From Bifidobacterium goeldii (GTDB lineage: Bacteria > Actinomycetota > Actinomycetes > Actinomycetales > Bifidobacteriaceae), in the NCBI RefSeq assembly GCF_003951095.1, contig NZ_QXGL01000002.1, positions 310,001 to 374,000 of the forward strand: a stretch of 64,000 nucleotides of DNA, read 5' to 3'. A program made the position numbers and the translations under genes. Of the stretch, positions 18,144-27,056 are shown piece by piece; the first letter of the stretch is position 1, and the number at the start of each line of letters is the position of its first letter. The notes below the pieces were generated by a model, which saw only the letters and a list, made by a program, of their open reading frames with translations, was not told the DNA's origin and searched no databases.

Positions 18144-18376
18144 GCGATTCCTTACTATGCAGTGACATCGCCGTCTACGCATCACTCAGCGTGAGATATT
18201 TCACAAGCAACACGATTTTCAGCTGGCTTTCAGAATTTGTTGACCTCTCCACCAGAACCCCACAGGTACCGTTCACAGTAACGAAAAACCATAGACCCCG
18301 CGCAATCACTCGATTGCACACTGGGATGTACCATCCCGCGGGGCTGTGGACGGGGAATATCTTCAGGGGAACACTA

Positions 18377-18895
18377 ATGAAAGCGACTATTACTAAGACG
18401 CTCATCGCTGTCGTAGCGGGGCTGGCCATCGTGGCTGACGCGTTCTTGCTGTTCGTGAAACCGCATCTGGCACGGCAAGCTACAGCCGATGGCAGCGCAC
18501 TGGCATCATCTGGCAGCGGCGCATCAGACTCGACAAGCTCTAATGGGGCAGAATCGTCCCAAGACAGCTCATCGTCCGGCACTTCCAGCTCATCCTCCGC
18601 TGGCGAGCTCACAGACGGCACGTACACGTCCGTCGCCTCCCCAAACGAGTACGGCGAAATCCAGCTGCAAGTTACGGTCGAAGGCGGCAAAATCACCAAG
18701 ATCACTACGATTAAAGCGCCAACGCACGGTCGATCGCAGTCGGTGAACGCGCAGGCAATCCCGGCGCTTACCGAACGGGCGATTAGCGCGCAGAGCTCCG
18801 ATATTCAATTTGTTTCAGGAGCTACTGAAACTTCGACAGCGTTCGTCAATTCGCTGCAGGACGCTATCAACCAGTCGCTGAACGCCAGCAAGTGA
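18377..18895 (+). CDS. membrane-anchored FMN-binding domain protein (flavinylation substrate)
   Basis: A 172-residue protein. Residues 7-27 form a membrane anchor, residues 40-75 are a Ser-rich flexible linker, and residues 80-170 are an FMN_bind domain. DIQFVSGATETS near residue 150 is the ApbE recognition motif; Thr150 should carry covalent FMN through a phosphoester bond. The protein would present flavin outside the membrane as an electron carrier. AGGGGAACACTA precedes the ATG at 18377. It overlaps apbE by four bases and the reductase gene follows, so the three form one unit. The upstream frame to 18191 is not supported. Confidence 0.85.
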   Translation: MKATITKTLIAVVAGLAIVADAFLLFVKPHLARQATADGSALASSGSGASDSTSSNGAESSQDSSSSGTSSSSSAGELTDGTYTSVASPNEYGEIQLQVTVEGGKITKITTIKAPTHGRSQSVNAQAIPALTERAISAQSSDIQFVSGATETSTAFVNSLQDAINQSLNASK

Positions 18896-19809
18896 CCACG
18901 CCACTCTGCCGATCCGCACATAGCTCTGTTCCAACAGCCATGGCCACACCACATTACGCCATTAGAGCGCGCGTGATCCACGCGATGACTATCCCGTTTA
19001 CCATCCAGCTTGTCGCAGACAACCAAGCACATCAGCTCGATGCATTACTCGACGAGGTGACGCCTCGCATTGAAGCGTTTCTCGCCGATGTTGATGTGAC
19101 CTTCTCGCCGTTTCGCGATGATTCACAGGTTGCCGCCGCCCGACGAGGAGATTGGTCGGCGCTGCTGAGTCCTGGCCCGCTCGATAGGTTTGGCCGCAAT
19201 AACTCCCCTACCGCGTTTGCTGAAATCTACGCACTCTGCCAGCAAGCAAAAGACCTGACCGATGGATATTTCAACCCAATGCATGCCGGCGTCTACGATC
19301 CAACTGGCATCGCCAAAGGTTGGGCCGTGGAACAGGCGCATCGTCGGTTTCTTAAGCCACTGCTTGATGCCGGCCGCTGTGAGGCCGCAGCAATCGGCGG
19401 CGGAGGCGATATTCAAACTGCTGTACGCGACGATAGCGGTTTCGAGTGGAATATCGGCGTGGCTGACCCGTTCGATGCGTCCAAAACCCTGCACACGATC
19501 GCCCCGCACACGATCACAGCACACACGATCACAGCGCGTAACGCCGGCATCGCCACGTCAGGCACGACTGCGCGCGGCGAGCACATCACCCGCACCGCGC
19601 ACGATCTTGCGCAAGCTACCGTTGTCTGCGACCGTCTTACCTTCGCGGACATGTGGGCAACGACCGCGATTAGCGCTGGCGAACAAGCCTTCCAAACTCT
19701 CGTTTCCCGCAACGACATCGCACGCGCAACTGTTATGGCGATATTGGTCCGCACAGATGGCAGTATCGCCGAAATCGGAGCAGATTCCAATTCTTTCCAT
19801 CGTCATTAA
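18892..19809 (+). CDS. apbE: FAD:protein FMN transferase (ApbE family)
   Basis: About 305 residues. Family features are FSPFRDDSQVAAARRGDW, YFNPMHAGVYDPTGIAKGWAVEQA (the DxSGxxKG-equivalent region) and AAIGGGGDIQTA (the GGD motif). The late Asp/Thr metal site appears as LTFADMWATTAISAGEQA. It attaches FMN from FAD to Thr of FMN-binding domains, consistent with its target immediately upstream. GTG at 18892 gives a GTGA overlap; an internal ATG 16 codons in is another possible start. No signal peptide is obvious. Confidence 0.87.
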   Translation: MTTPLCRSAHSSVPTAMATPHYAIRARVIHAMTIPFTIQLVADNQAHQLDALLDEVTPRIEAFLADVDVTFSPFRDDSQVAAARRGDWSALLSPGPLDRFGRNNSPTAFAEIYALCQQAKDLTDGYFNPMHAGVYDPTGIAKGWAVEQAHRRFLKPLLDAGRCEAAAIGGGGDIQTAVRDDSGFEWNIGVADPFDASKTLHTIAPHTITAHTITARNAGIATSGTTARGEHITRTAHDLAQATVVCDRLTFADMWATTAISAGEQAFQTLVSRNDIARATVMAILVRTDGSIAEIGADSNSFHRH

Positions 19810-19851
19810 TCCCCGCCACTACTCATCATCACAGACCATCAAGGATCAGCC

Positions 19852-21225
19852 ATGAAATTCATTACCTCGCATATCGCCCTGGCATGGGCCACAGTGCTGT
19901 TCATTGTGCCGTTGCCGTTCCTCGCGCTGCTCGCTGCAAACTATCCCGCCCTGTATGCTGACACGATGTTTGGGGCGGAAATTGGCGTCGTCGCGTACAC
20001 GTGGATGCTGGCGGCCGTGTATCTCGCCTGCCGCCCGCGATGGGTGGACCGCACGGTCGGCCTGCCGCACATGTATATGATTCACGGCGTGCTGGCGATT
20101 CTGGCGATCGTGCTGGCATTCCTGCACCAGAGCCTATTGCCGGGCGCGGGCGCGCTGATTAGTCTCACGGGCCATGTGGGGCTGTACCTGTTCATTGCGG
20201 TTGCGGTCTGGTCGCTGGTGTTTATGGCCGGGTGGCTGACTTCACGCGTCGCATGGCTTGCGCGACTCAAACGCGCATTGGAGCGTCTGTTCCGCCATGA
20301 GATGAGCGTGTGGCTGCATCGTCTCAATCTGGTAGCGATTGCACTGATTGTTATCCACGTGCACGCGATCGACTACATTGCTTCAAACCGATCGTTTCTT
20401 CTGCTGTTCGACGCTGCGACGATCGCAGTGTTTGCTTACTACGCGTGGAGTTCGGTGAGCCGTCGCGCGTTCGCACTGCGCGGCCGGGTGGCTTCGGTTC
20501 GCTCGATCGCGCCGCGTGTGACCGAGCTGAATGTGGCGATTGACAATAGCGCGTCAACAACACAGCCGCGTTGGAATCCGGGCGATTTTGCGTTCATTGC
20601 ATTCCTCGGCGTACGCGGCATGCATGAGTTGCATCCATTCTCGTTGACGAACTCGTATGCAGCCGAGGCCGACGGGCGCGACCCGAGCGCGGGCGCTCCC
20701 CCGGTCATGTCGTTCGCGATTCGCGCCGATGGTGATTTCACGTCGAAGATTGCTTCGTTGAAGCCCGGCGAACGGGTGAAGGTCGTGCCGCCGTATGGCC
20801 GCTACGCCGAATTCATCAAGGAGCATGATGCGCAAACTGGTCACGCTACGCCGCTGGTGCTCATCGCAGGCGGTATCGGCGTCACGCCGCTGATCGGCGT
20901 GCTGACCGCTTACGCCGGCGGCAAGAACGGTACGAACGGCGCGAATGGCCGCGGGCGTATTGTCGATTTTCTGTACACCGCCCGTTCGGAGCGTGATGTT
21001 ATCTACCGTGATGAGCTGCAACAATTCGGTGCTGCGCACGCGCCGAACACGCGCGTGAGGCTCACGACCGGGCATGCCAACGAGTCGCTGATTGCGCCGA
21101 TGATCCGCCCGGGCGCGATTTATCTTATTGCCGGCCCGATGCCGATGATGGACGCCGTGCGTGAGATTCTCGCTCAGCACGGCGTCGCATCAACCGACAT
21201 CTACTATGAGCCGTTTGCAATGTGA
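19852..21225 (+). CDS. ferric-reductase-like flavocytochrome with FAD/NAD(P) domain
   Basis: A 457-residue protein. The N-terminal half has about six transmembrane helices with His residues spaced as in ferric reductase haem pairs (MYMIHG, FLHQS, LHRLN, IHVHA). The C-terminal half is a ferredoxin-NADP-reductase-like unit with the flavin motif HPFSLT and the nucleotide motif LIAGGIGVTPLIGVL, ending in YYEPFAM. It should pass electrons from cytosolic NAD(P)H across the membrane through haem, probably onto the neighbouring flavinylated protein. It is convergent with ureC. Confidence 0.85.
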   Translation: MKFITSHIALAWATVLFIVPLPFLALLAANYPALYADTMFGAEIGVVAYTWMLAAVYLACRPRWVDRTVGLPHMYMIHGVLAILAIVLAFLHQSLLPGAGALISLTGHVGLYLFIAVAVWSLVFMAGWLTSRVAWLARLKRALERLFRHEMSVWLHRLNLVAIALIVIHVHAIDYIASNRSFLLLFDAATIAVFAYYAWSSVSRRAFALRGRVASVRSIAPRVTELNVAIDNSASTTQPRWNPGDFAFIAFLGVRGMHELHPFSLTNSYAAEADGRDPSAGAPPVMSFAIRADGDFTSKIASLKPGERVKVVPPYGRYAEFIKEHDAQTGHATPLVLIAGGIGVTPLIGVLTAYAGGKNGTNGANGRGRIVDFLYTARSERDVIYRDELQQFGAAHAPNTRVRLTTGHANESLIAPMIRPGAIYLIAGPMPMMDAVREILAQHGVASTDIYYEPFAM

Positions 21226-21269
21226 GCTCCTAGGCTCGAAAACAAGCTCACAGCAACATCAGCACAGAC

Positions 21270-22994
21270 TCAGAACAGGAAATACCGCTGCGTGAGCGGC
21301 AGTTCGTAGGCCGGGTCGGAGTGGACGAGTTCGCCGTCGACAGTCACCTGGAAGGTTTCCGGATTGACTTGAATGTCGGCGAGCACGTCATTGAACTTGA
21401 GGTCCTTCTTGCCCACTGTGCGGCAGCCGCGCACCGGCAGCACTTGGCGAGCCAAGCCCAGCTTGCCCTTGATGTCGTCGTCGTAGGCGGCCTGCGAGAC
21501 GAACGTGGCGCACGAGTTGCTCAGCGCGCGGCCGAGCGCGCCGAACATGTCGCGGTAGTAGACCGGCTCAGGCGTTGGAATAGAAGCGTTCGCATCGCCC
21601 ATGCGCGAGTAAGCGATCGAACCGCCCTTAATCACCATCTCCGGCTTCGCGCCGAACATGGCCGGCTGCCAGAGCACCAGATCGGCCATCTTGCCAACCT
21701 CGATAGAGCCCACATAGTCGGCAATACCATGCGTGATAGCCGGGTTGATCGTGAACTTGGAGACGTAGCGCTTCACGCGGAAGTTGTCGTTGCGGTTATT
21801 GTCGTGCGCATCCTCCGGTAGCGGCCCGCGCTGCTTCTTCATCTTGTCGGCGGTCTGAATCGTGCGCGTGATGACTTCGCCCACGCGGCCCATTGCCTGC
21901 GAATCGGAGCTCATCATCGAAATGATGCCCATATCGTGCAGCACGTCCTCCGCGCCGATCGTCTCAGGGCGAATGCGCGAATCAGCGAAGGAAATATCCT
22001 CCGGCACGTTGCGGTCGAGGTGGTGGCAGACCATCATCATGTCGAGGTGCTCGTCGATGGTGTTGCGCGTGTACGGCATGGTCGGATTCGTGGAGCTCGG
22101 CAGCACGTTCGGGAAGCCGGCCGCGCGAATAATATCCGGCGCGTGGCCACCGCCGGCGCCTTCTGTGTGGTACGTGTGGATTGCGCGGCCCTTGAACGCG
22201 GCGATCGTGTCCTCCACGCAACCGCCTTCGTTGAGCGTATCGGTGTGGATAGCAACCTGCACGTCCATTTCATCCGCGACGCCAAGGCACGTGTCAATCA
22301 CGGCCGGAGTAGAACCCCAATCTTCGTGGATCTTCAGGCCCGCAGCGCCTGCGCGAATCTGCTCGCGCAGCGGCTCAGGGCTCGAATCGTTGCCCTTGCC
22401 TAGATACGCGATGTTGACCGGCAGCGCTTCGGCAGCTTCGATCATGCGCGCCAGGTGGAACGCGCCCGGGTTACAAGTAGTCGCGTTGGTGCCGTCCGCA
22501 GGGCCAGTACCGCCGCCGACCATCGTGGTGACGCCGCCGGCGAGCGCGGTGCGAATCTGCTGCGGGGAGATGAAGTGGATGTGCGTGTCGAGTCCGCCTG
22601 CAGTGACGATGAGCCCTTCGCCGGCAATCGCTTCGGTACCAGAGCCGACAGCGAGTCCGGGGGTAACACCGTTCATGGTCTGCGGGTTGCCGGCTTTGCC
22701 GATCGCGCTGATCTTGCCGTTTTTAATGCCGATATCAGCCTTGTAGATACCGGTCCAATCGACAATAAGCGCATTGGTAATAACGGTGTCGGGCGATTCT
22801 GCGTCGAGTTGTACGGAGCTTTGGCCCATGCCGTCGCGGAATGATTTACCGCCACCGAATTTAAGCTCGTCGCCGTAATGCGTGTAGTCTTTTTCGACTT
22901 CGATAATCAGGTTGGTGTCGCCGAGGCGCACGCGGTCGCCGGTGGTTGGGCCGAACATGCCTGCGTAGTCTTTGCGCGTAATGGTTTTGCTCAT
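21270..22994 (-). CDS. ureC: urease alpha subunit
   Basis: A 574-residue catalytic subunit hydrolysing urea to ammonia and carbamate. All active-site landmarks are present: HIH at 138-140, carbamylatable Lys221 in GLKIHEDWG, His250, His276, the mobile-flap region [10 protein letters not shown] with the catalytic His near 324, and metal ligand Asp364 in [12 protein letters not shown]. It is full length. It lies 19 bp downstream of ureAB on the minus strand, opposite to the accessory genes. Confidence 0.97.
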   Translation of the reverse strand: MSKTITRKDYAGMFGPTTGDRVRLGDTNLIIEVEKDYTHYGDELKFGGGKSFRDGMGQSSVQLDAESPDTVITNALIVDWTGIYKADIGIKNGKISAIGKAGNPQTMNGVTPGLAVGSGTEAIAGEGLIVTAGGLDTHIHFISPQQIRTALAGGVTTMVGGGTGPADGTNATTCNPGAFHLARMIEAAEALPVNIAYLGKGNDSSPEPLREQIRAGAAGLKIHEDWGSTPAVIDTCLGVADEMDVQVAIHTDTLNEGGCVEDTIAAFKGRAIHTYHTEGAGGGHAPDIIRAAGFPNVLPSSTNPTMPYTRNTIDEHLDMMMVCHHLDRNVPEDISFADSRIRPETIGAEDVLHDMGIISMMSSDSQAMGRVGEVITRTIQTADKMKKQRGPLPEDAHDNNRNDNFRVKRYVSKFTINPAITHGIADYVGSIEVGKMADLVLWQPAMFGAKPEMVIKGGSIAYSRMGDANASIPTPEPVYYRDMFGALGRALSNSCATFVSQAAYDDDIKGKLGLARQVLPVRGCRTVGKKDLKFNDVLADIQVNPETFQVTVDGELVHSDPAYELPLTQRYFLF

Positions 22995-23013
22995 GATGTT
23001 CCGCTCCCCGTTC

Positions 23014-23694
23014 TCAGATTCCTAGGAATCCCTGCTCGTGCGCTTTGGCGAATGCGGCTTCGCGCACCTGTGGATCGTCGAGTTGGCCTTCGACGAGCGC
23101 GCTGAAGCCGTGGATTTCGCGCGTGCCGCCAATGTCAATGAGCCGTACGCGGTGTGCTTCGCCAGGCTCGAATCGCACTGCGGTGCCGGCGGGGATGTCG
23201 AGTCGCTTGCCGTAGGCGGCTTTGCGATCGAACTTCAAGTACTTGTTGACTTCGAAGAAGTGGAAGTGCGAGCCGATCTGAATTGGTCGGTCGGCGGTGT
23301 TGACTACGTCGAGTTCGATTGCGTCTTTGCCGTCGTTGATGGTCAGGTCGTCGTCGGCGAGTAGATATTCGCCAGGTACGAGCTTTTCAGTGGTTTCGAT
23401 TGGATTGTGAATGGACACGAGTTTGGTGCCGTCGGGGAAGGTGGCTTCGACTTCGACGACTTCGAGCATTTCGGCGACGCCGTCCATCACGTCTTCGGGC
23501 TTGAGGAGTGTGCGCCCGTATTGCATAAGCTCGGCAACGGTTGCGCCTTCGCGTGCACGTTCCACGCATTCGGAGGTGATGAGCGCAATCGCTTCTACGT
23601 AGTTGAGTTTCACACCGCGTGATTTGCGGTCTTTGGCGAGCTGGCCCGCCAAATACAACATCAGTTTGTCGGTCTCCCGTGGAGTAAGTCTCAT
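23014..23694 (-). CDS. ureAB: fused urease gamma-beta subunit
   Basis: A 226-residue fusion. Residues 1-100 are the gamma subunit ([42 protein letters not shown]). Residues 105-226 are the beta subunit ([50 protein letters not shown]). Most bacteria encode these separately; a gamma-beta fusion is known in Helicobacter and in some other bacteria. GGGGG precedes the ATG at 23694. The longer frame upstream lacks family similarity and is rejected. Confidence 0.93.
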   Translation of the reverse strand: MRLTPRETDKLMLYLAGQLAKDRKSRGVKLNYVEAIALITSECVERAREGATVAELMQYGRTLLKPEDVMDGVAEMLEVVEVEATFPDGTKLVSIHNPIETTEKLVPGEYLLADDDLTINDGKDAIELDVVNTADRPIQIGSHFHFFEVNKYLKFDRKAAYGKRLDIPAGTAVRFEPGEAHRVRLIDIGGTREIHGFSALVEGQLDDPQVREAAFAKAHEQGFLGI

Positions 23695-23927
23695 CAGGCC
23701 CCCATCGTCGTTGCTAGCAGTTGCAGCATTTGCGATTGCGTACTGCAGATCGCGAATCGCCGTAATTCTACGGCCGCAATACAAACGGCATGTTTCCACG
23801 TTCCGCAATACGGCGAGTGGGTGGGATGGGGAGAGGTCAGGGCCGCGCAGACACACGAGAAGCGCGTGGAAACGCACGCAGACGCACGTGAGTGACGCCA
23901 AAGGGCGTCATCCAACCGGTCACCGAT

Positions 23928-24143
23928 TTATAGAATCGTAATTTATTAAATTACGATTCTATAATTTCAGTCCATCGAGCCTCATCGGCGATAACGAGCC
24001 GAGCACAACGGCAAAAACAATGAAGTTTGAGCACTGCAAGGCGAAAACCGCTCATTAATCAATGATGCAGAAGTTCCGACGATGCCATTGCCTCCAATCT
24101 CATCAAAGTATAGAATCGTAATTTAATAAATTACGATTCTATA
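23928..24143. repeat. twin AT-rich palindromes upstream of ATPase gene
   Basis: Two nearly identical palindromes with arms containing ATAGAATCGTAATTTA lie at 23928-23964 (18-bp arms, one-base centre) and 24109-24143 (17-bp arms). Their centres are exactly 180 bp apart. The 144 bp between contain no convincing gene. The second ends 24 bp before the ATPase start. They could be operators bound by the downstream product or the ends of a small inserted element. Confidence 0.85.
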
Positions 24144-24167
24144 AATCGGAAAGAAAGCGCAATCGTC

Positions 24168-25589
24168 ATGTTCGTAGGCAGAGCAAGAGAACTCGCAACG
24201 CTGGAGCGCCGCTGGAAATCCTCACAATTCGAATGTGTCGTCGTGTATGGCAGAAGGCGGGTAGGCAAGACCACTCTCATCAACCATTTCCTTGATGGTC
24301 GCCCCACGATCTTCTTCCCGGCCATCGAATCCAACATGACCGGCAACCTTGAAGCGCTCAGCCGTAGCATCGCCATGTATCGATCCGCAGCCGGGGGGAA
24401 TATCACCGACGCTTCTTATACGGCGACGGATTCCTTCCCCGTCTACCGCGATTTCGCGTCGGCATTGGATGCGATATTCGAGCTCGCCCAACGGCAACGC
24501 ATCGCCTTCGTCATCGACGAGTACCCATATCTTGCCAAAGCGGACCGCTCTGTCAGTTCCGTCCTGCAACATGCCATCGACCGAAACAAGGACGACAGCC
24601 GACTCATGATCATATTGTGTGGATCATCGATGTCGTTCATGGAGCGTCAAGTGCTTGGTTACGCCAGCCCGCTATACGGACGACGTACCGCACAAATCAA
24701 AGTGGAACCATTCGGATACACCGAGGTTCGCGAATTTCTGCCACGATTCAAGGCCGAGGACGCGGCCATCGCCTACGGCCTGACCGACGGCATTCCGCTG
24801 TATTTACGCCAAATCGATGACACCACAAGCATTCGCGATAATATCCGCTGGAACATCATTGACCCGGATTGCTATCTGTTCGAAGAGCCCGGCAATCTAC
24901 TTAAGCAAGAGCTGCGCGCACCAGCGGAGTACAACACCGTCATTCAGGCCATCGCATCCGGCGCGTCCCGATCGAACACTATCGCCACAGCCTGCCATAT
25001 GGAGGCGTCATCATGCGCCACATACCTGCGCAACCTTATCGATCTGGGCATTCTATACAAGGAGACCCCATTCGGCGAAAGCTCGCCGCGCAAAACGATC
25101 TATCGCATCGAGGACTCATTCTTCCGCTTCTGGTACCGCTACGTACCGACGAATATGTCACTGATTCGTTCCGGCAACGCCGATATCGCCGCGGATCACA
25201 TCATGACGTCGATTAATGACTTCATGGGCGCGGTATTCGAAGATATTTGCACGCAATGGCTGTGGGCCCATAACACCACCGGCGCACTACCATTTCTCCT
25301 TCTCGACGCAGGCCGTTGGTGGGGAGCCGATCCAAGAACGCGCAGTCAGGAAGAGATCGACATCGTCGCCACCGGGGAGAACCCGAAGACCATGCTGTTC
25401 TGCGAATGCAAATGGCGTAGTGTAGCTGTAGACCTACGTCAGCTTGAGACATTACGCAGCCGGGCAGAGTTGCTGCACCCCCAGAACAGCCATTACATGC
25501 TGTTTTCCAAAAACGGATTCGACGAGCATGTCATCGCCCGCGCAAAGCAGGACGGCGATGTAACGCTGGTGGATTTCGCCGATATGTGA
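24168..25589 (+). CDS. AAA ATPase with DUF234-like C-terminus
   Basis: A 473-residue protein. The N-terminal archaeal-type ATPase domain opens MFVGRARELATLERRW with Walker A VVVYGRRRVGKTTLI near residue 30, and FVIDEYPYLAKAD as Walker B near 120. A winged-helix region follows (residues about 260-310). The C-terminal domain has EEIDIVATGENPKTMLFCEC then K, a PD-(D/E)XK-like nuclease arrangement. Biological role unknown. GGAAAGAAAGCG precedes the ATG. The paired palindromes just upstream suggest autoregulation. Confidence 0.82.
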   Translation: MFVGRARELATLERRWKSSQFECVVVYGRRRVGKTTLINHFLDGRPTIFFPAIESNMTGNLEALSRSIAMYRSAAGGNITDASYTATDSFPVYRDFASALDAIFELAQRQRIAFVIDEYPYLAKADRSVSSVLQHAIDRNKDDSRLMIILCGSSMSFMERQVLGYASPLYGRRTAQIKVEPFGYTEVREFLPRFKAEDAAIAYGLTDGIPLYLRQIDDTTSIRDNIRWNIIDPDCYLFEEPGNLLKQELRAPAEYNTVIQAIASGASRSNTIATACHMEASSCATYLRNLIDLGILYKETPFGESSPRKTIYRIEDSFFRFWYRYVPTNMSLIRSGNADIAADHIMTSINDFMGAVFEDICTQWLWAHNTTGALPFLLLDAGRWWGADPRTRSQEEIDIVATGENPKTMLFCECKWRSVAVDLRQLETLRSRAELLHPQNSHYMLFSKNGFDEHVIARAKQDGDVTLVDFADM

Positions 25590-25654
25590 TAGGCGGCAAT
25601 ACGGGGCAGGGCTTAGAATCGGCGCGTACGAAAAAGCAAGGAGAACTGACACCA

Positions 25655-26755
25655 ATGGCCATCAACCATCGTCACCCAGCGACCATCATCGAGATCCAGG
25701 AAACCCCGCAGAAGACCATTAATGTAACTCGTGCGCATTTTGCGGTGTTGTTCGCCGTACTGGCAACACTGGCCATGACGCTGACTATGTTCGCGATTCC
25801 TGCGACCGCTACTGCCGCAGATACCGCTAGCACCATCGAATACTCAGGCGAGAAGGCGACCGACGTGCTGGCTGAGCTGAAGACTAAGGGGCGCGCGTCG
25901 AAGACCGGCTATGCGCGTACGCGTTTCGGCGCAGCATGGGCAGATGTGGACCATAATGGCTGCGATACGCGCAACGATATTCTTCAGCGTGATCTGACAA
26001 ACGTGATCTACAAGCCGGGCACGCATAACTGCATCGTCAAGTCCGGCACGCTCGATGACCCGTACACTGGCAAGACCATTAATTTCAAACGTGGCAACAA
26101 AACGAGCAGTGCCGTACAAATCGACCACGTGGTTGCACTGTCTGACGCTTGGCAGAAAGGCGCGAAAAAGCTATCCAAAGCACGCCGTACACAGCTTGCC
26201 AACGACCCGTACAATCTGCTTGCAGTCGACGGTCCGGCCAATCAGCAGAAAAGCGACGGTGATGCAGCGACCTGGTTGCCGAAAAACAAGTCATACCGCT
26301 GCAATTACGTGGCGCGCCAGATCGGCGTAAAAGCAAAGTATTCGCTGTGGGTCACCAAAGCCGAGCGCAAAGCGATGACGAAGGTGCTTTCCAGCTGCCC
26401 CACGCAGACTGTGCCAGAAGACGACAGCCTGACGGGCACTGACGATAAGAACGCCACGAGCACCAATGCCACGGACACCGCCGATACGAGCGGCACGGGT
26501 AGCGCGAATGCCAGTAATTCCAGCTCCGCCGCCGATTCTGGCAACTCCACCGGTTCCGATACCGCTGCGACCACGCCGGACACACCATCTCAGAATGCCG
26601 AGCAGTCCACCCAGCAAAACACTCAGCAGGATGCAAACGTCTACTACCAGAACTGCGCAGCCGTGCGCGCTGCCGGCAAAGCACCGCTTTATCAAGGTCA
26701 GCCTGGGTATTCCACTAAGCTGGATCGCGATCGCGACGGCGTAGCCTGCGAGTAG
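25655..26755 (+). CDS. secreted HNH nuclease (DUF1524-like) with Excalibur domain
   Basis: A 366-residue exported protein. A long signal region has its hydrophobic core at residues about 28-50 and ends near ATATAADT. The nuclease domain (residues about 60-260) contains AVQIDHVVALSDAWQKGA and NDPYNLLAVDGPANQQKSD, the His-Asn catalytic set of DUF1524/HNH nucleases. A Ser/Thr/Asn-rich linker follows. The C-terminal Excalibur domain ends DRDRDGVACE with a calcium-binding-like loop. It probably degrades extracellular DNA for nutrients or competition. AAGGAG lies upstream of ATG 25655. Confidence 0.85.
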   Translation: MAINHRHPATIIEIQETPQKTINVTRAHFAVLFAVLATLAMTLTMFAIPATATAADTASTIEYSGEKATDVLAELKTKGRASKTGYARTRFGAAWADVDHNGCDTRNDILQRDLTNVIYKPGTHNCIVKSGTLDDPYTGKTINFKRGNKTSSAVQIDHVVALSDAWQKGAKKLSKARRTQLANDPYNLLAVDGPANQQKSDGDAATWLPKNKSYRCNYVARQIGVKAKYSLWVTKAERKAMTKVLSSCPTQTVPEDDSLTGTDDKNATSTNATDTADTSGTGSANASNSSSAADSGNSTGSDTAATTPDTPSQNAEQSTQQNTQQDANVYYQNCAAVRAAGKAPLYQGQPGYSTKLDRDRDGVACE

Positions 26756-26824
26756 TCAACAACCAGCACATCCAATGCAGTTACAAAATCCCTAACGTAC
26801 CCGCATTGCGAGTAAACCCCACAC

Positions 26825-26868
26825 GAACGGGGCGCAGCTCATCACACTGAGCTGCGCCCCGTTCTTTA
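26825..26868 (+). terminator. terminator after secreted nuclease
   Basis: A perfect 17-bp GC-rich stem (26825-26841 with 26848-26864) with a six-base loop, followed by TTTAT. It ends the nuclease transcript. The rest of the 301-bp gap to the MFS gene holds the promoter and operator region. Confidence 0.9.
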
Positions 26869-27013
26869 TAAATCTCTATCGAGCTCCTATTAATCTCCGC
26901 TGTTTTCAACCATTTCCCGCTTAAGCGGCGAAATAATCCAGAAACCCCACTTGCCATGCACGGAAACAATAGTGAAACGGAGTTGATACTTCTTTCCGAC
27001 ATTATGTGTTTCA

Positions 27014-27028
27014 TGCAACACAGTTGCA
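27014..27028. promoter_or_regulatory. candidate operator TGCAAC-ACA-GTTGCA
   Basis: A perfect 6-bp inverted repeat 29 bp before the MFS start codon. It is followed by a second overlapping pairing, GTTGC-ATATTTA-GCAAC. The position suits a repressor site. The nearby IclR-type gene is the obvious candidate binder, but the same motif was not seen between iclR and the ureohydrolase gene. Confidence 0.4.
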
Positions 27029-27056
27029 TATTTAGCAACGACCGGAAGGGGTCATC

